Below are positions 6,619-16,043 of a DNA stretch of 64,000 nt, piece after piece. The translations under genes were made by a program, and so were the position numbers. The notes beneath the pieces were generated by a model that searched no databases, was not told the origin of the DNA, and saw only the letters and a program-made list of their open reading frames with translations. Positions within the stretch are counted from its first letter, which is position 1; the number at the start of each line of letters is the position of its first letter. Source of the stretch: Sulfurimonas aquatica (GTDB taxonomy: Bacteria > Campylobacterota > Campylobacteria > Campylobacterales > Sulfurimonadaceae); contig NZ_CP046072.1 in assembly GCF_017357825.1 (NCBI RefSeq), positions 1,178,001-1,242,000 of the forward strand, given 5' to 3'.

Positions 6619-8811
6619 CTAAGACTCTGTATACTCAGTTCTAATTTCAAGAAATTTATCTAAATTTTCAAAGAAAAGATCTACAAGTTGTGGGTCAAAA
6701 TGTTTACCCCTCTCTTTTTTGAAGTACTCAAGTATATCATCTAATGGCCATGCCTTTTTGTAATATCTATCACTTCCAAGTGCGTCAAAAACATCTGCTA
6801 TAGCTGTAATGCGACCATATATATGAATTTTATCCTCAGACAAGGCATCAGGATAACCTGTTCCATCCCACTGTTCATGATGCTCTTTTGCAACTATAGC
6901 GGCTGCCTTAAGAATAGGGCGTCTAGAATCTTTTAAAATACCATAACCTATATCCGCATGGGTCATCATTATTTTCCATTCATCTATCTCAAGTTTCCCT
7001 GGTTTTTTCAAAATAGAGTCTGGTATACCTACTTTTCCAATATCATGCATAGGTGAGGCTGAATAGAGAATCTCACACTCCTCTTCACTCAGTCCAACTA
7101 GACTAGCAAGAAGTTTAGAGTAGAGTGCTACACGTTTTACGTGGTAGCCGGTCTCTTCTGATCTACTCTCTCCTATCTCTCCCATTTTATAGATAACCTC
7201 TTTTTGGGTCTCTTCTATCTCTTGGTGAAACTCGACAATTTTTGTTACATCATGCCTAATGGCTAAGTACTCAAGAATATTTTCATTATCATCAAATATT
7301 GGAACAATTGTAGTGTCTAAATAGTAAATGTCTCCATTTTTGGATCTATTACGTAACTGACTATTCCAAATTTTACCTGATGTGATGGTACTCCATAACT
7401 CTTTGTACTTTTTAATAGGAGTAGATGGGTCTTTGACAACTCTATGGGTATTTCCTATGAGTTCAGACTCAGTATAGCCAGAGATTTCACAAAATGCTCT
7501 ATTTACGTAAGTAATATTTCCATTTATATCAGTACGTGAGAGTATGTTACTTTCATCTATCGCTCTTTCGTACTCTTTAGCGTTTTTCATTGCTTGTGAA
7601 AAATTTTGATTTGAGATACTTAAATCAGTTGCAAGTGAATTTTTTTCATTTTCTATATTAGTGATATCAACCATTATAGACATATACTCGATTATATTGC
7701 CACTATAGTCTAGTATAGGGTTTATAACACTATCTAGGGCATAGGTATTGCCATCTTTACTTATGTTTTTTATGATTCCGTACCATGTTTTTTTGCTTTG
7801 TACAGTTTGCCATAGATCTTTAAAGAGAGTGTCAGGCATATCTTTATGTCTATAGATTGAGTGTTTTTGCCCGATAAGTTCAGCCTTTGTATAGCCAGAT
7901 AAGCGGGTAAAGTTTTCATTTACATAAGTAATAACACCTTTTGTGTTAGTCCGAGTTATGATACAACTTTTCTCAAGTGCATTGTTATAGTGGTTTAACA
8001 TATTTCTTTGCATAAGTATGTTTCTATTTTTTCTATCTGCTTCGATAGCGAGGTCTACTTTTAAGACTAACTCTTCAATATGAAAAGGTTTTTTTATGAA
8101 ATCAAAAGATCCTGCTTTAAAACTATCTCTAACTAATTCTGGCGTTTGATATCCTGAGAGAATCATTATAGGAATATGAGAGAGCTTTTTATTTTTTTTG
8201 ATTCGTCTAAGTAGGTCTAGTCCATGTATATCTGGTAGTTCCATATCTAGGATTATTATACTTGTCTGTGTTGAAGAGATTTTATCTAACCCATCTTTAG
8301 AAGTGAGAGCTGAGATAGTATTATAGTTTCTAATGCGGAGGACACTGTTTATATGGTCTTGTAAAAACTCAGAGTCATCTATAATCAAAATAGTCGATTG
8401 TTTATTTTTTTCTAGCTTTTGGATAGTTGTGTGTATCTCAGATACTGCATCATTAAAGTACTTATCTTTTACTATGTAATCAAGTATTCCATCTCTAAAA
8501 AGAGACTCTCGTTGCTCTATGTCAGTTTCTGATGTAAGTATGATGATTTTAGCATCTGTAAGAGAAGTTATTTTGTTTACAAGTTCATATCCTGAACCAT
8601 CAGGGAGGTTTAAATCTAGGAGAACATAATCATAAGTCGATTCATTTAAAAAAGCTGATGCTTCATGAAGTGTATGTGCTTGATCGCAGTTATATTCAAA
8701 TCTATCTAAAGTCTTTTTTATGGAGTTATTTATAAATTCACTATCTTCAACTATTAATATTTTATAATCTCGAATAGTTTCATTAGAACTGAATAGATTA
8801 GAATCTAACAT
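6619..8811 (-). CDS. Response regulator with two REC, two PAS and an HD-GYP domain (c-di-GMP phosphodiesterase)
   Basis: 730 residues from the ATG at 8811, chosen because AAGAGG lies 6 bases ahead; an upstream in-frame ATG at 8868 has no ribosome site. Order: REC1 (about 14-125, phospho-acceptor D66 in LLDLNLPD), REC2 (about 140-255, D189 in ILDMELPD), PAS1 (about 282-385), PAS2 (about 423-525), HD-GYP (about 545-720). The HD-GYP catalytic residues are intact: HDIGK at 589-593 and HHEQWDGTGYP ending at 654. HD-GYP domains hydrolyse c-di-GMP. The two PAS domains are similar to each other (both have the ITYVN...SGYT...LIG pattern) and may bind haem, flavin or small ligands. No histidine kinase is adjacent. 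It is cytoplasmic. Confidence 0.93.
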   Translation of the reverse strand: MLDSNLFSSNETIRDYKILIVEDSEFINNSIKKTLDRFEYNCDQAHTLHEASAFLNESTYDYVLLDLNLPDGSGYELVNKITSLTDAKIIILTSETDIEQRESLFRDGILDYIVKDKYFNDAVSEIHTTIQKLEKNKQSTILIIDDSEFLQDHINSVLRIRNYNTISALTSKDGLDKISSTQTSIIILDMELPDIHGLDLLRRIKKNKKLSHIPIMILSGYQTPELVRDSFKAGSFDFIKKPFHIEELVLKVDLAIEADRKNRNILMQRNMLNHYNNALEKSCIITRTNTKGVITYVNENFTRLSGYTKAELIGQKHSIYRHKDMPDTLFKDLWQTVQSKKTWYGIIKNISKDGNTYALDSVINPILDYSGNIIEYMSIMVDITNIENEKNSLATDLSISNQNFSQAMKNAKEYERAIDESNILSRTDINGNITYVNRAFCEISGYTESELIGNTHRVVKDPSTPIKKYKELWSTITSGKIWNSQLRNRSKNGDIYYLDTTIVPIFDDNENILEYLAIRHDVTKIVEFHQEIEETQKEVIYKMGEIGESRSEETGYHVKRVALYSKLLASLVGLSEEECEILYSASPMHDIGKVGIPDSILKKPGKLEIDEWKIMMTHADIGYGILKDSRRPILKAAAIVAKEHHEQWDGTGYPDALSEDKIHIYGRITAIADVFDALGSDRYYKKAWPLDDILEYFKKERGKHFDPQLVDLFFENLDKFLEIRTEYTES

Positions 8812-8875
8812 CGATACCTCTTGTGAATAAAATTCATATTTATAAATGTTAACATAAATTTGTTGCATTAAGACT

Positions 8876-9793
8876 TTATTTTAAAGAACTTCTTTTAAAT
8901 ATGAGGTTTTTTAAACTTTTTTCTTCATCGTCACTTGCAAACTCTTCTAGATTTTCTAGTTTTTTTATAAACTTAAAACTTGGTGACCATTCACTTATTA
9001 AATCGATGATGAAACTACTCTCTAGGTTGGGTGAATTTAAACATGAAAGCAGTATACAATCTTCGCTTGCTATTTGTGGTAGTTTTTTTATAATCTTTTC
9101 ATAATCTTTAGTTGCTTCAAAGCTTCCTCTTTGAAAGGTGGGAGGATCGATGATGATTAAATCAAATGGACCCTTGCGTTTAAGTGAAGAGAATGATTTT
9201 AAAATGTTATAAGGAAGGTAACTCACGCCACGAGGGTCTAACTCATTTAAGGAGTGGTTTGCCATTCCTGCTTTTAAAGCTCCCTTACTCATGTCAACAT
9301 TAACTACTTCATATGCCCCGCCAAACTTTGCAGCTAAAGAAAATGCACAAGTGTAAGAGAAGAGATTGAGTACTTTTTTATCTTTAGTATTTTCACGAAC
9401 AAACTCTCGACCATTTTTCATATCTGGAAAGTAGCCACTATTTTTATTTGAGAGGAGGTTGAGTTTTATTTTCATACCATTTTCAACTACATAGATATCA
9501 TCCGAGAGTTCACCGACCAAAACTTCACTAGGAGAACCTGGAAGATAACGCAGCTGCACCACTAAGGTTTCATATCTTGACGCATTGGTAAACTCTACAA
9601 GCATATTTAAAAGTTCGCTTTCACTCTCTTCTTTAAAATAAAGTGCGACGCTTAAGATAGTGTCAATAGAATCAATAGTAAGGTGCTTCCAACCATCATA
9701 TAAGCCACCACGACCATGAAAAAGTCTTTTAAACTCCTCATTAGTAGCTTGTGATTTTTCTACAAGGTGATTTTTTATATCTTCTACTCTCAT
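8876..9793 (-). CDS. Class I SAM-dependent methyltransferase, RlmI/RlmK-like
   Basis: 305 residues with a Rossmann methyltransferase core in the C-terminal two thirds: VLNLFSYTCAFSLAAKFGG near 142-160 is the SAM loop (motif I), VNVDMSKGAL follows, and LIIIDPPTFQRGSF near 217 is the catalytic DPP motif typical of the RlmI/RlmL group of 23S rRNA cytosine/guanine methyltransferases. It lacks the N-terminal PUA domain that full RlmI (such as the paralogue at 36233) carries, so its substrate is uncertain. It overlaps cysS by one base and is probably in the same operon. Confidence 0.8.
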   Translation of the reverse strand: MRVEDIKNHLVEKSQATNEEFKRLFHGRGGLYDGWKHLTIDSIDTILSVALYFKEESESELLNMLVEFTNASRYETLVVQLRYLPGSPSEVLVGELSDDIYVVENGMKIKLNLLSNKNSGYFPDMKNGREFVRENTKDKKVLNLFSYTCAFSLAAKFGGAYEVVNVDMSKGALKAGMANHSLNELDPRGVSYLPYNILKSFSSLKRKGPFDLIIIDPPTFQRGSFEATKDYEKIIKKLPQIASEDCILLSCLNSPNLESSFIIDLISEWSPSFKFIKKLENLEEFASDDEEKSLKNLIFKRSSLK

Positions 9794-11193
9794 TAGACCT
9801 TTTCCCAGAAGCTACCTTGTGGTGTATCCATTAAGTTAACGCCAAATGAGAGTATCTCATCACGTAGAGTGTCTGAGAGCTCAAAGTTTTTCTCTTTTTT
9901 TGCTTCGTCGCGTTTGGCAATAAGTGAAGTTAATTTCTCTTTTGTATCTTCATCCATACCAAATTGAAAATACTCAAATGGATTTTTAACACCAAATCCT
10001 AAAATAGTCTCTATATATTTTAGATTTGAAATAGTCTCTTTTTTTAGCAGTTTATGTTTTCCCGGAGTGTCAAGGGTTTCATTGGCATTAGATATCATCT
10101 CTTCAATGAGCGCTAAAGCAGTAGAGACATTCATGTCATCACTTAAAGCAGCTAAAATCTCCACTTGAAACTTACTGCTCTCCGTGTTGTCGGCAAGACC
10201 AAAGAGACGCTTTTTAAGTCGATAGATCTTATCTAGACGTTTTTTTGCTGTGCTCAGATCTTCTGAGTTAAAGTTAAAGTTACTTCTGTAGTGAGTACTA
10301 AGAAGATAAAAACGCAGAACCTCTCCGTCGTACTCTTTTAGAGCGTCTTTAAGAAAAAAACTATTTCCTAAAGACTTTGACATCTTCTCTCCATCTATAT
10401 TTACAAAACCATTATGCATCCAGTAGTTTGCAAGTTTGTGGTTTGAACTACATCTTGTTTGAGCTGCTTCATTTTCATGGTGAGGAAAAAGTAGATCCGC
10501 TCCACCACCATGAATATCTACTGCCGCACTTGTACCTTCTTGAGCAAGATGTTTTTCTATCATAGCCGAGCACTCCAAATGCCATCCAGGACGGCCAGGA
10601 CCAAAAGGAGAAGGGTAGGTTATAGTATCATCTTTTACAGATTTCCACATCGCAAAGTCGGCGCTATTGCGTTTGAGTCCGGAGCTTTCAACTCTCTCTT
10701 GCTTATCCTCTTCATCTTGAATGCGTTTTGAAAGAGTTAAATACTCACTATCACTTGCAGTATCAAAATAGACATCGCCCTCAGAAGTTACATAAGCATG
10801 GTTGTTATCTATAAGCTTTTGTATCATCTCTATCATTGCTTCTATATTTTGTGTCGCTTTAGGCTCTATGTCTGGTTTATTCACACCAATAGCTTCCATC
10901 TCTTTATGAAATGATGCTGTATAAAAATCTGTAATTTCTTCTATGCTTTTGTTTTGCTCTATCGCTTTTTTGATGATTTTATCGTCAATGTCCGTGATAT
11001 TTCTTGCATAGGTAACGTCATAGTCATTAGCGCGAAGAACTCGCGTTAAAAGGTCAAAAACCAGTGCAGATTTTGCATGTCCTAGGTGAGCATCATCGTA
11101 TACTGTTGGGCCACAAACATATAGAGATACTTTTCCCTCTTGTAGTGGATTAAACGCTAACTTTGTTTTTTGTACTGAATCATATATTTTCAT
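9793..11193 (-). CDS. cysS: Cysteinyl-tRNA synthetase
   Basis: Charges tRNA-Cys in the cytosol. 466 residues, normal for the family. The class I signatures are present: YVCGPTVYDDAHLGHAKSA near 25-43 (HIGH-type) and GEKMSKSLGN (KMSKS) near 270. Zinc ligands include the N-terminal cysteine in YVCGPT and the HHENE stretch near residue 240. The start at 11193 lies 14 bases inside the end of the ADP-ribosylglycohydrolase gene, so the two are translationally coupled. Confidence 0.97.
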   Translation of the reverse strand: MKIYDSVQKTKLAFNPLQEGKVSLYVCGPTVYDDAHLGHAKSALVFDLLTRVLRANDYDVTYARNITDIDDKIIKKAIEQNKSIEEITDFYTASFHKEMEAIGVNKPDIEPKATQNIEAMIEMIQKLIDNNHAYVTSEGDVYFDTASDSEYLTLSKRIQDEEDKQERVESSGLKRNSADFAMWKSVKDDTITYPSPFGPGRPGWHLECSAMIEKHLAQEGTSAAVDIHGGGADLLFPHHENEAAQTRCSSNHKLANYWMHNGFVNIDGEKMSKSLGNSFFLKDALKEYDGEVLRFYLLSTHYRSNFNFNSEDLSTAKKRLDKIYRLKKRLFGLADNTESSKFQVEILAALSDDMNVSTALALIEEMISNANETLDTPGKHKLLKKETISNLKYIETILGFGVKNPFEYFQFGMDEDTKEKLTSLIAKRDEAKKEKNFELSDTLRDEILSFGVNLMDTPQGSFWEKV

Positions 11194-12037
11194 TTAGGTT
11201 TTCTCTAATCTCTTTTATTAAATTTATATTTTCAACCCACTCCGTAGGGATTTTCATATCGTCTTTTGTTGCTAAAATCATTGCTACAACCATGCCCCTT
11301 GCTGAACTATCGCCACCCGCTTTTGCATTTTTTTGCATGATGTTTTTAAAACTATCATCTTGAGCTAAAAGGTGAATAACGCCAGCGAATCCACCATCTA
11401 TGCCACAAGCAGGCCCAAAACTTCTAATGCTTTTTACGCTATCTACATCTTTACTAGCAAGCGCTTCTTCTATCCACTTTTTTAAACTTGGATAACTCTC
11501 TTTTAACTTTTGTATATTTTCAATGATGTTAGGATTTTGCATAGAGTCCCAGAGTAGTTGGGCAAAAAATCTTGTTGATGTTTTAGCGAGTTCACTATTA
11601 TGCGTTATCTCTACAAACTCATTTACAGAGTTTAAAAACTCCTCTTTTGTTTTTGAACAAATAAGTAGGGGAGCTATACGACCACATATGCTTAAGTCAC
11701 TTGATTCACCACCCATATTTTCAAGCGCATTACGAGTAGCACCATCTATATAACCATCATAATCTGACATTTTTTTCGACCAGTATGCATGAAAATCTTC
11801 TTTATTGAAAGAGCCATGCTTACTTACATACTCTAAAAGATAATGTGTTTGGTCACCGTAATGAGTAAAGTCACCTTTTACTTTACCTTTATGCCACATA
11901 GCTTGTGCATCGTTAAGCGTTTCCCAATCTATATTTAAAGCATTGAGTTGTGCTTCATCATATACCCAATGAGCACCCAGTGAGTAAGCATCAGCTGCAA
12001 GAGAAGCTAAAATAGAGTTTGTGATTTGTTTGTTCAT
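11180..12037 (-). CDS. ADP-ribosylglycohydrolase family protein
   Basis: 285 residues, all-helical, cytoplasmic. Features of the DraG/ARH family are ILASLAADAYSLGAHWVYD at the N-terminus, GDFTHYGDQTHYLLE near 55-70 (first metal-binding region) and AGGDSSARGMVVAMILA near 242-258 (second, normally GGDTDT...). The family removes ADP-ribose from proteins or small molecules using two Mg ions. The second motif has GGDSSARG where classical enzymes have GGDTD, so metal coordination may be altered. It overlaps cysS by 14 bp. A partner ADP-ribosyltransferase is not seen in this window. Family fairly sure, target unknown. Confidence 0.8.
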   Translation of the reverse strand: MNKQITNSILASLAADAYSLGAHWVYDEAQLNALNIDWETLNDAQAMWHKGKVKGDFTHYGDQTHYLLEYVSKHGSFNKEDFHAYWSKKMSDYDGYIDGATRNALENMGGESSDLSICGRIAPLLICSKTKEEFLNSVNEFVEITHNSELAKTSTRFFAQLLWDSMQNPNIIENIQKLKESYPSLKKWIEEALASKDVDSVKSIRSFGPACGIDGGFAGVIHLLAQDDSFKNIMQKNAKAGGDSSARGMVVAMILATKDDMKIPTEWVENINLIKEIRENLNENI

Positions 12038-12046
12038 GATAAGCCT

Positions 12047-13456
12047 TTAAATTATAAATTGATTTATGTACTTTTGAATGTAGAGTAGTACTATTGTAAA
12101 TATAATAGCGCAAACTATAAGATAGATACTGTTTTTTGAGCGAAGTATATCAAAAAAGTTTTTCATTCCAAACACTCTCAGTGTAAAGAAAAAACTTACA
12201 AAACCACCTAAAGTACTAGCTAACGCCAAACCTGAGACTCCAAGAGGAGAAATAAATGCTAAGGCTAAAACTATATATGAGAGCAGTGAAATAGTAGCAA
12301 TTTTAGCAGCTCTTCTTTGCATCTCTTTTGCATAGAGCCATAGAACAAATAGCTTCTGCAGTCCAAAAGGCAAAAGTCCTATCATATACATCTGTAAAAC
12401 GGCAGTGGTGTTTTGTGTATCGTTAGAGCTAAAAGCACCTCTTTGAAAAAGCAACCATGTAATCTCATGTGAGAGAACAATTCCTCCTATAGTACTAGCA
12501 GTAAGTAAAAACATTAAAAACCAAAAAGCTTTTTTTAGATTTTCTTTTGCTTTTTCTTCATCACTGTTTTTTAGATAGCGAGCAATTCTAGGAAAGAGAG
12601 CTATAGAAGTGGCAATGGCAAAAAGAGCAAGAGGAAGCTGAAAAATTCTGTTTGCATAGTAGAGATAAGAGATAGAACCAGTTACTAAAAAAGAGGCTAA
12701 AAATGTGTCTAAAAATGCACTTACTTGTGCAGTTGAATTCCCCCACATTGCTGGAAAAAAGTTATTTCTAAATTTTTTAGTATCTTTTTTTATAAGAATA
12801 GACTTCACTTTAAGGTATTTAAAACCACCTAGAAGAAGTTTTGCTAGACCCATCTGCTGCACGGCAATGATATGTGCTATAAGTTGTAGCACTCCACCTA
12901 CTACAACGCCATAACTAAGGTAGTAAACTATTTCACTCTGCGTTTTGTCTTCTGAGAGATATATCGCTACTATCAAGGAGAGGTTTAAGAGCGCCGTAGA
13001 AAATGCAGAGGTTGCAAAATGGTTTTTATACTGAAGCATCCCACTTAAAAATGTCATAGAAAATATAAGAGGTAAGTACCAAAAATTTATAGCTACATAA
13101 GGGGATGCTATCTCAATAGTCTGTGCATCAAAACCAACAGCAATGGCTTTTGTAAAGAGTTCGGGAATGATATTTACTAAAAGAGTTATCAGTAGGATGA
13201 TAGAGAGAAAAACAAAAAAAATATTTACAGAAAAAACTGCTTTATGTCTTGATCTTGCAAAAGCAGGTATAAATACTTGGGTAAAAGCACCCTCAGCAAA
13301 GATTCTACGAAAAAGGTTAGGTAGTTTAAACGCGATAAAGAAGATATCACTGTAAATATTCGCACCAAGAGCCGAAGCTGTAAGTAAATCTCTGATAAAT
13401 CCTAAAACTCTTGAGAACAAAATCCCAAAACTATTGGTAAAAATGGCTTTAAACAT
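12047..13456 (-). CDS. murJ: Lipid II flippase MurJ
   Basis: 469 residues with 13-14 membrane segments of the MOP/MATE-like fold. The N-terminus (FGILFSRVLGFIRDLLTASA) and the conserved LFRRIFAEGAFTQVFIPAF near residue 50 are typical of MurJ/MviN. It flips the peptidoglycan precursor lipid II across the inner membrane. It lies 9 bp ahead of the ADP-ribosylglycohydrolase gene, same strand, and is divergent from fapA with a 100-bp shared promoter region (13457-13556). Confidence 0.95.
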   Translation of the reverse strand: MFKAIFTNSFGILFSRVLGFIRDLLTASALGANIYSDIFFIAFKLPNLFRRIFAEGAFTQVFIPAFARSRHKAVFSVNIFFVFLSIILLITLLVNIIPELFTKAIAVGFDAQTIEIASPYVAINFWYLPLIFSMTFLSGMLQYKNHFATSAFSTALLNLSLIVAIYLSEDKTQSEIVYYLSYGVVVGGVLQLIAHIIAVQQMGLAKLLLGGFKYLKVKSILIKKDTKKFRNNFFPAMWGNSTAQVSAFLDTFLASFLVTGSISYLYYANRIFQLPLALFAIATSIALFPRIARYLKNSDEEKAKENLKKAFWFLMFLLTASTIGGIVLSHEITWLLFQRGAFSSNDTQNTTAVLQMYMIGLLPFGLQKLFVLWLYAKEMQRRAAKIATISLLSYIVLALAFISPLGVSGLALASTLGGFVSFFFTLRVFGMKNFFDILRSKNSIYLIVCAIIFTIVLLYIQKYINQFII

Positions 13457-13556
13457 AGGCTTCTTTGTAGATATATATTATATTTACATCATATTAACAA
13501 ATATTTCGTTAAAATTAACACTAAAATAAAACTAAATCAGGTTTGGTGGATAAAGT

Positions 13557-15464
13557 ATGGCACTATTTGGCTCTAAAGATAAAGCTACAAAATCAAAAAT
13601 CGTTCAGCCTACAGTTATAAGAACTCAAAATGTTGCCAGAGAGATAGTCTCTTTAGCCAAGAGTTATAATGTCAAACCAGAGAGTTTAGATTTTAATATC
13701 TTAGAAGTTCATACATATACTAGAGTAAATGATGCTACAAAAGAGTCAGAGTGGGAAAGTGTACAAGAGGGTAACCTGTATGAACTTGATGATGAGACAG
13801 CACTTTTAAATAAATTTTTCCAAATTAAACAGACTTATGAGATAGAGATATATTCTATAAATACAGAAGAAGAGAACCCATACAGTAATTTTAAAATTGC
13901 TGTTGGCGCTAACGCTAGTAAATGTAAAGTTTATCTCAGCATTGCTGCTGGTTCATCACTTACATATAGTAAAAGACTCGATCAAGAGTTAAGAATCCTT
14001 ATAAATAAGAAAAAAATTAGAGCTGGAATACTTATAAATATTTTTGATGAGATGTTAGATGATTCTATTGCTAAAATTTCAGCTATAGTTAGAGTACAAG
14101 ATAGTTTGGTTTTTAAAGAGTCAAAGACTATACTCATTGCAGAGGGTTTTGAGCCCACTGAAACTACAAATGATACACTTATTTTACATTATGAAGATAA
14201 AGAAGATATAGATGAAGATACGAAAGTTGACTATGCATCTCGAGGTTTTATTCAAAGTGTACGTGAGGGCGAGGTTCTAATAGAATATATAAAGCCAAAA
14301 CTTGGACTTCCTGGTAGAAATTGTAGGGGTGAGTTTATGCAACCAAGTGAACCTACTATTTCAAATGAAGTTACTTTTAGTATTGGCGATAGTATAAAAG
14401 AAGTAGAAACTCAAAACTCCGTACAGTATATATCTAAGGAAAATGGCTATATAGCGTTTGATGATAATACATACTATATTAAAACAGATATGGATATTGG
14501 TGAAGTGAGTTTTAAAACAACTGGAAATATCATAAGCGGACTTGACTCTGATGTAAATTTAAGCGTAAAAGAGACGGATGCAGTAAAAGATGCCATAGGT
14601 GCTGGTATGGAAGTTGAGGTAACTGAGATTGACATTGATGGAAATGTTGGCTCAAACGCCAAGGTAACAGCAATGAAGGCTACCATTGGCGGTCAAACTC
14701 ATGGCAGTTCTATTGTCAGGGCCGATAAGCTCGATATAAACGTACACAAAGGTACGGCTTTTGGAAAGAGTGTTAAAGTTACTAGGCTTGAGCATGGTGA
14801 AGTTAACGGTACAAAGGTTAATATCTCACAGGCAGTAGGTGGAAAAATACGTGCTAAAGAGATTTACATAGAGATATGTGCCTCACATGTAGATGCTATT
14901 GCGTCTCATCTTATAGAGATAAAAAAACTTCAGGGTAGTGAAAATACATTTACTATTGATCCTATGATTAAAAAGTCAAAGCAAGAGGGCCTTAATGAAA
15001 ACAAAGGGATTATTGAAAAACTAGAAATAGAGATCAAAGAGATATCAAAGGAAGTAGAAAAATATACCCAACTGGTAAAAGATGGAGCGGCTGCGTTTAA
15101 CGACATAAAAAAAAGACTTGTTAGTTATAAAAAGAGTGGAGTAAAAATGCCATCTTCATTTGTGAAAAAGTATAAGCAATTTACTGAAGTACAAGAGCAA
15201 CTAAAAGAGAAGCAAACGACTTACGGTGTAAAAGTGGACCAACTGAAGCTTCAAAAAAGTAAAACTTCATCTTTTCAGGATGATATCTGTGAAGCAAGAA
15301 TTATAAATAGGGATCACTGGGTAGGATACAATGAGATTGTATTTCAGCTTGTTAAACCACCTGTAAGACTTGTGCATAAACCAGCACAGGGTTCACCAGA
15401 TAAGATTTTTGGAGTTGTTGAGATTGAACCGGGTCAGTATGAGATACAGGCTATGACTGAATGA
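13557..15464 (+). CDS. fapA: FapA (DUF342) family protein, flagellar assembly protein A-like
   Basis: 635 residues. The central third (about 230-440) is a Gly/Val/Asp-rich beta-helix region typical of DUF342 (for example VNLSVKETDAV, IDIDGNVGSNAKVTA, IGGQTHGSSIVRADKLDI), followed by a long coiled coil (about 480-590) and a short C-terminal beta domain. In Vibrio the FapA family helps the flagellar regulator FlhF localise to the pole; its role here is inferred. Its stop overlaps the ruvA start (ATGA), so translation is coupled. The start ATG has only a weak ribosome site (TGGTGGATAA). Confidence 0.85.
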   Translation: MALFGSKDKATKSKIVQPTVIRTQNVAREIVSLAKSYNVKPESLDFNILEVHTYTRVNDATKESEWESVQEGNLYELDDETALLNKFFQIKQTYEIEIYSINTEEENPYSNFKIAVGANASKCKVYLSIAAGSSLTYSKRLDQELRILINKKKIRAGILINIFDEMLDDSIAKISAIVRVQDSLVFKESKTILIAEGFEPTETTNDTLILHYEDKEDIDEDTKVDYASRGFIQSVREGEVLIEYIKPKLGLPGRNCRGEFMQPSEPTISNEVTFSIGDSIKEVETQNSVQYISKENGYIAFDDNTYYIKTDMDIGEVSFKTTGNIISGLDSDVNLSVKETDAVKDAIGAGMEVEVTEIDIDGNVGSNAKVTAMKATIGGQTHGSSIVRADKLDINVHKGTAFGKSVKVTRLEHGEVNGTKVNISQAVGGKIRAKEIYIEICASHVDAIASHLIEIKKLQGSENTFTIDPMIKKSKQEGLNENKGIIEKLEIEIKEISKEVEKYTQLVKDGAAAFNDIKKRLVSYKKSGVKMPSSFVKKYKQFTEVQEQLKEKQTTYGVKVDQLKLQKSKTSSFQDDICEARIINRDHWVGYNEIVFQLVKPPVRLVHKPAQGSPDKIFGVVEIEPGQYEIQAMTE

Positions 15465-16030
15465 TAGTGGGCTTAAATGGTAGGGTAAAGTATAAAGAGC
15501 CAAGTTTTGTTCACATAGATGTACATGGTGTTATTTATGAAGTTTTCATATCTTTGCAATCATTTTCAGCACTTCCTAAAGATAATATAGAAATATTTAT
15601 AACACATATAATTAGAGAAGATGCACAACTTCTTTTTGGTTTCTTGGACATAAGTGAAAAAAAGATGTTTGCAAGACTAATAAAAATAAATGGTGTTGGT
15701 CCTAAAGTAGCTATGGCGATATGCTCAACATACACACCCTCTCAATTTGCAACCGTTATCAATAACAAAGATATAAATGGCGTGAAAAAAGTTCCAGGCA
15801 TAGGACCAAAGAGTGCAGGGCGAATTTTAGTGGAACTTAATGGTTTCGATGCTGAAATTCTCTCATCTGAGAATAGTAATCCATCCTCTTTAGCGTTTAG
15901 CGAGGCAAGCGAAGCACTTGAAGCACTTGGATTTAAAAAAGACAAAATAAGTAAAGCACTATCTGCATGTGAAGGTGATGATACTGCCTTACTTGTAAAA
16001 GGTGCACTAAAATTATTACAAACACTTTAA
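15461..16030 (+). CDS. ruvA: Holliday junction helicase subunit RuvA
   Basis: 189 residues. RuvA tetramers bind Holliday junctions and load the RuvB motor. The N-terminal OB fold starts MIVGLNGRVKYKEPSFVHID. The two helix-hairpin-helix motifs are KINGVGPKVAMAI near 73-85 and VPGIGPKSAGRILVEL near 110-125. A C-terminal three-helix RuvB-binding domain (EALEALGFKKDKISKAL) follows a short linker. The start ATG overlaps the fapA stop by four bases. ruvB is not in the window. Confidence 0.97.
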   Translation: MIVGLNGRVKYKEPSFVHIDVHGVIYEVFISLQSFSALPKDNIEIFITHIIREDAQLLFGFLDISEKKMFARLIKINGVGPKVAMAICSTYTPSQFATVINNKDINGVKKVPGIGPKSAGRILVELNGFDAEILSSENSNPSSLAFSEASEALEALGFKKDKISKALSACEGDDTALLVKGALKLLQTL

Positions 16031-16043
16031 AAGGAAAAATATA

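Noticed and set aside
8812-8868. Longer N-terminus for the REC-REC-PAS-PAS-HD-GYP protein (ATG at 8868)
   Set aside because: No ribosome site ahead of it, while the ATG at 8811 has AAGAGG at good spacing and starts just before REC1.
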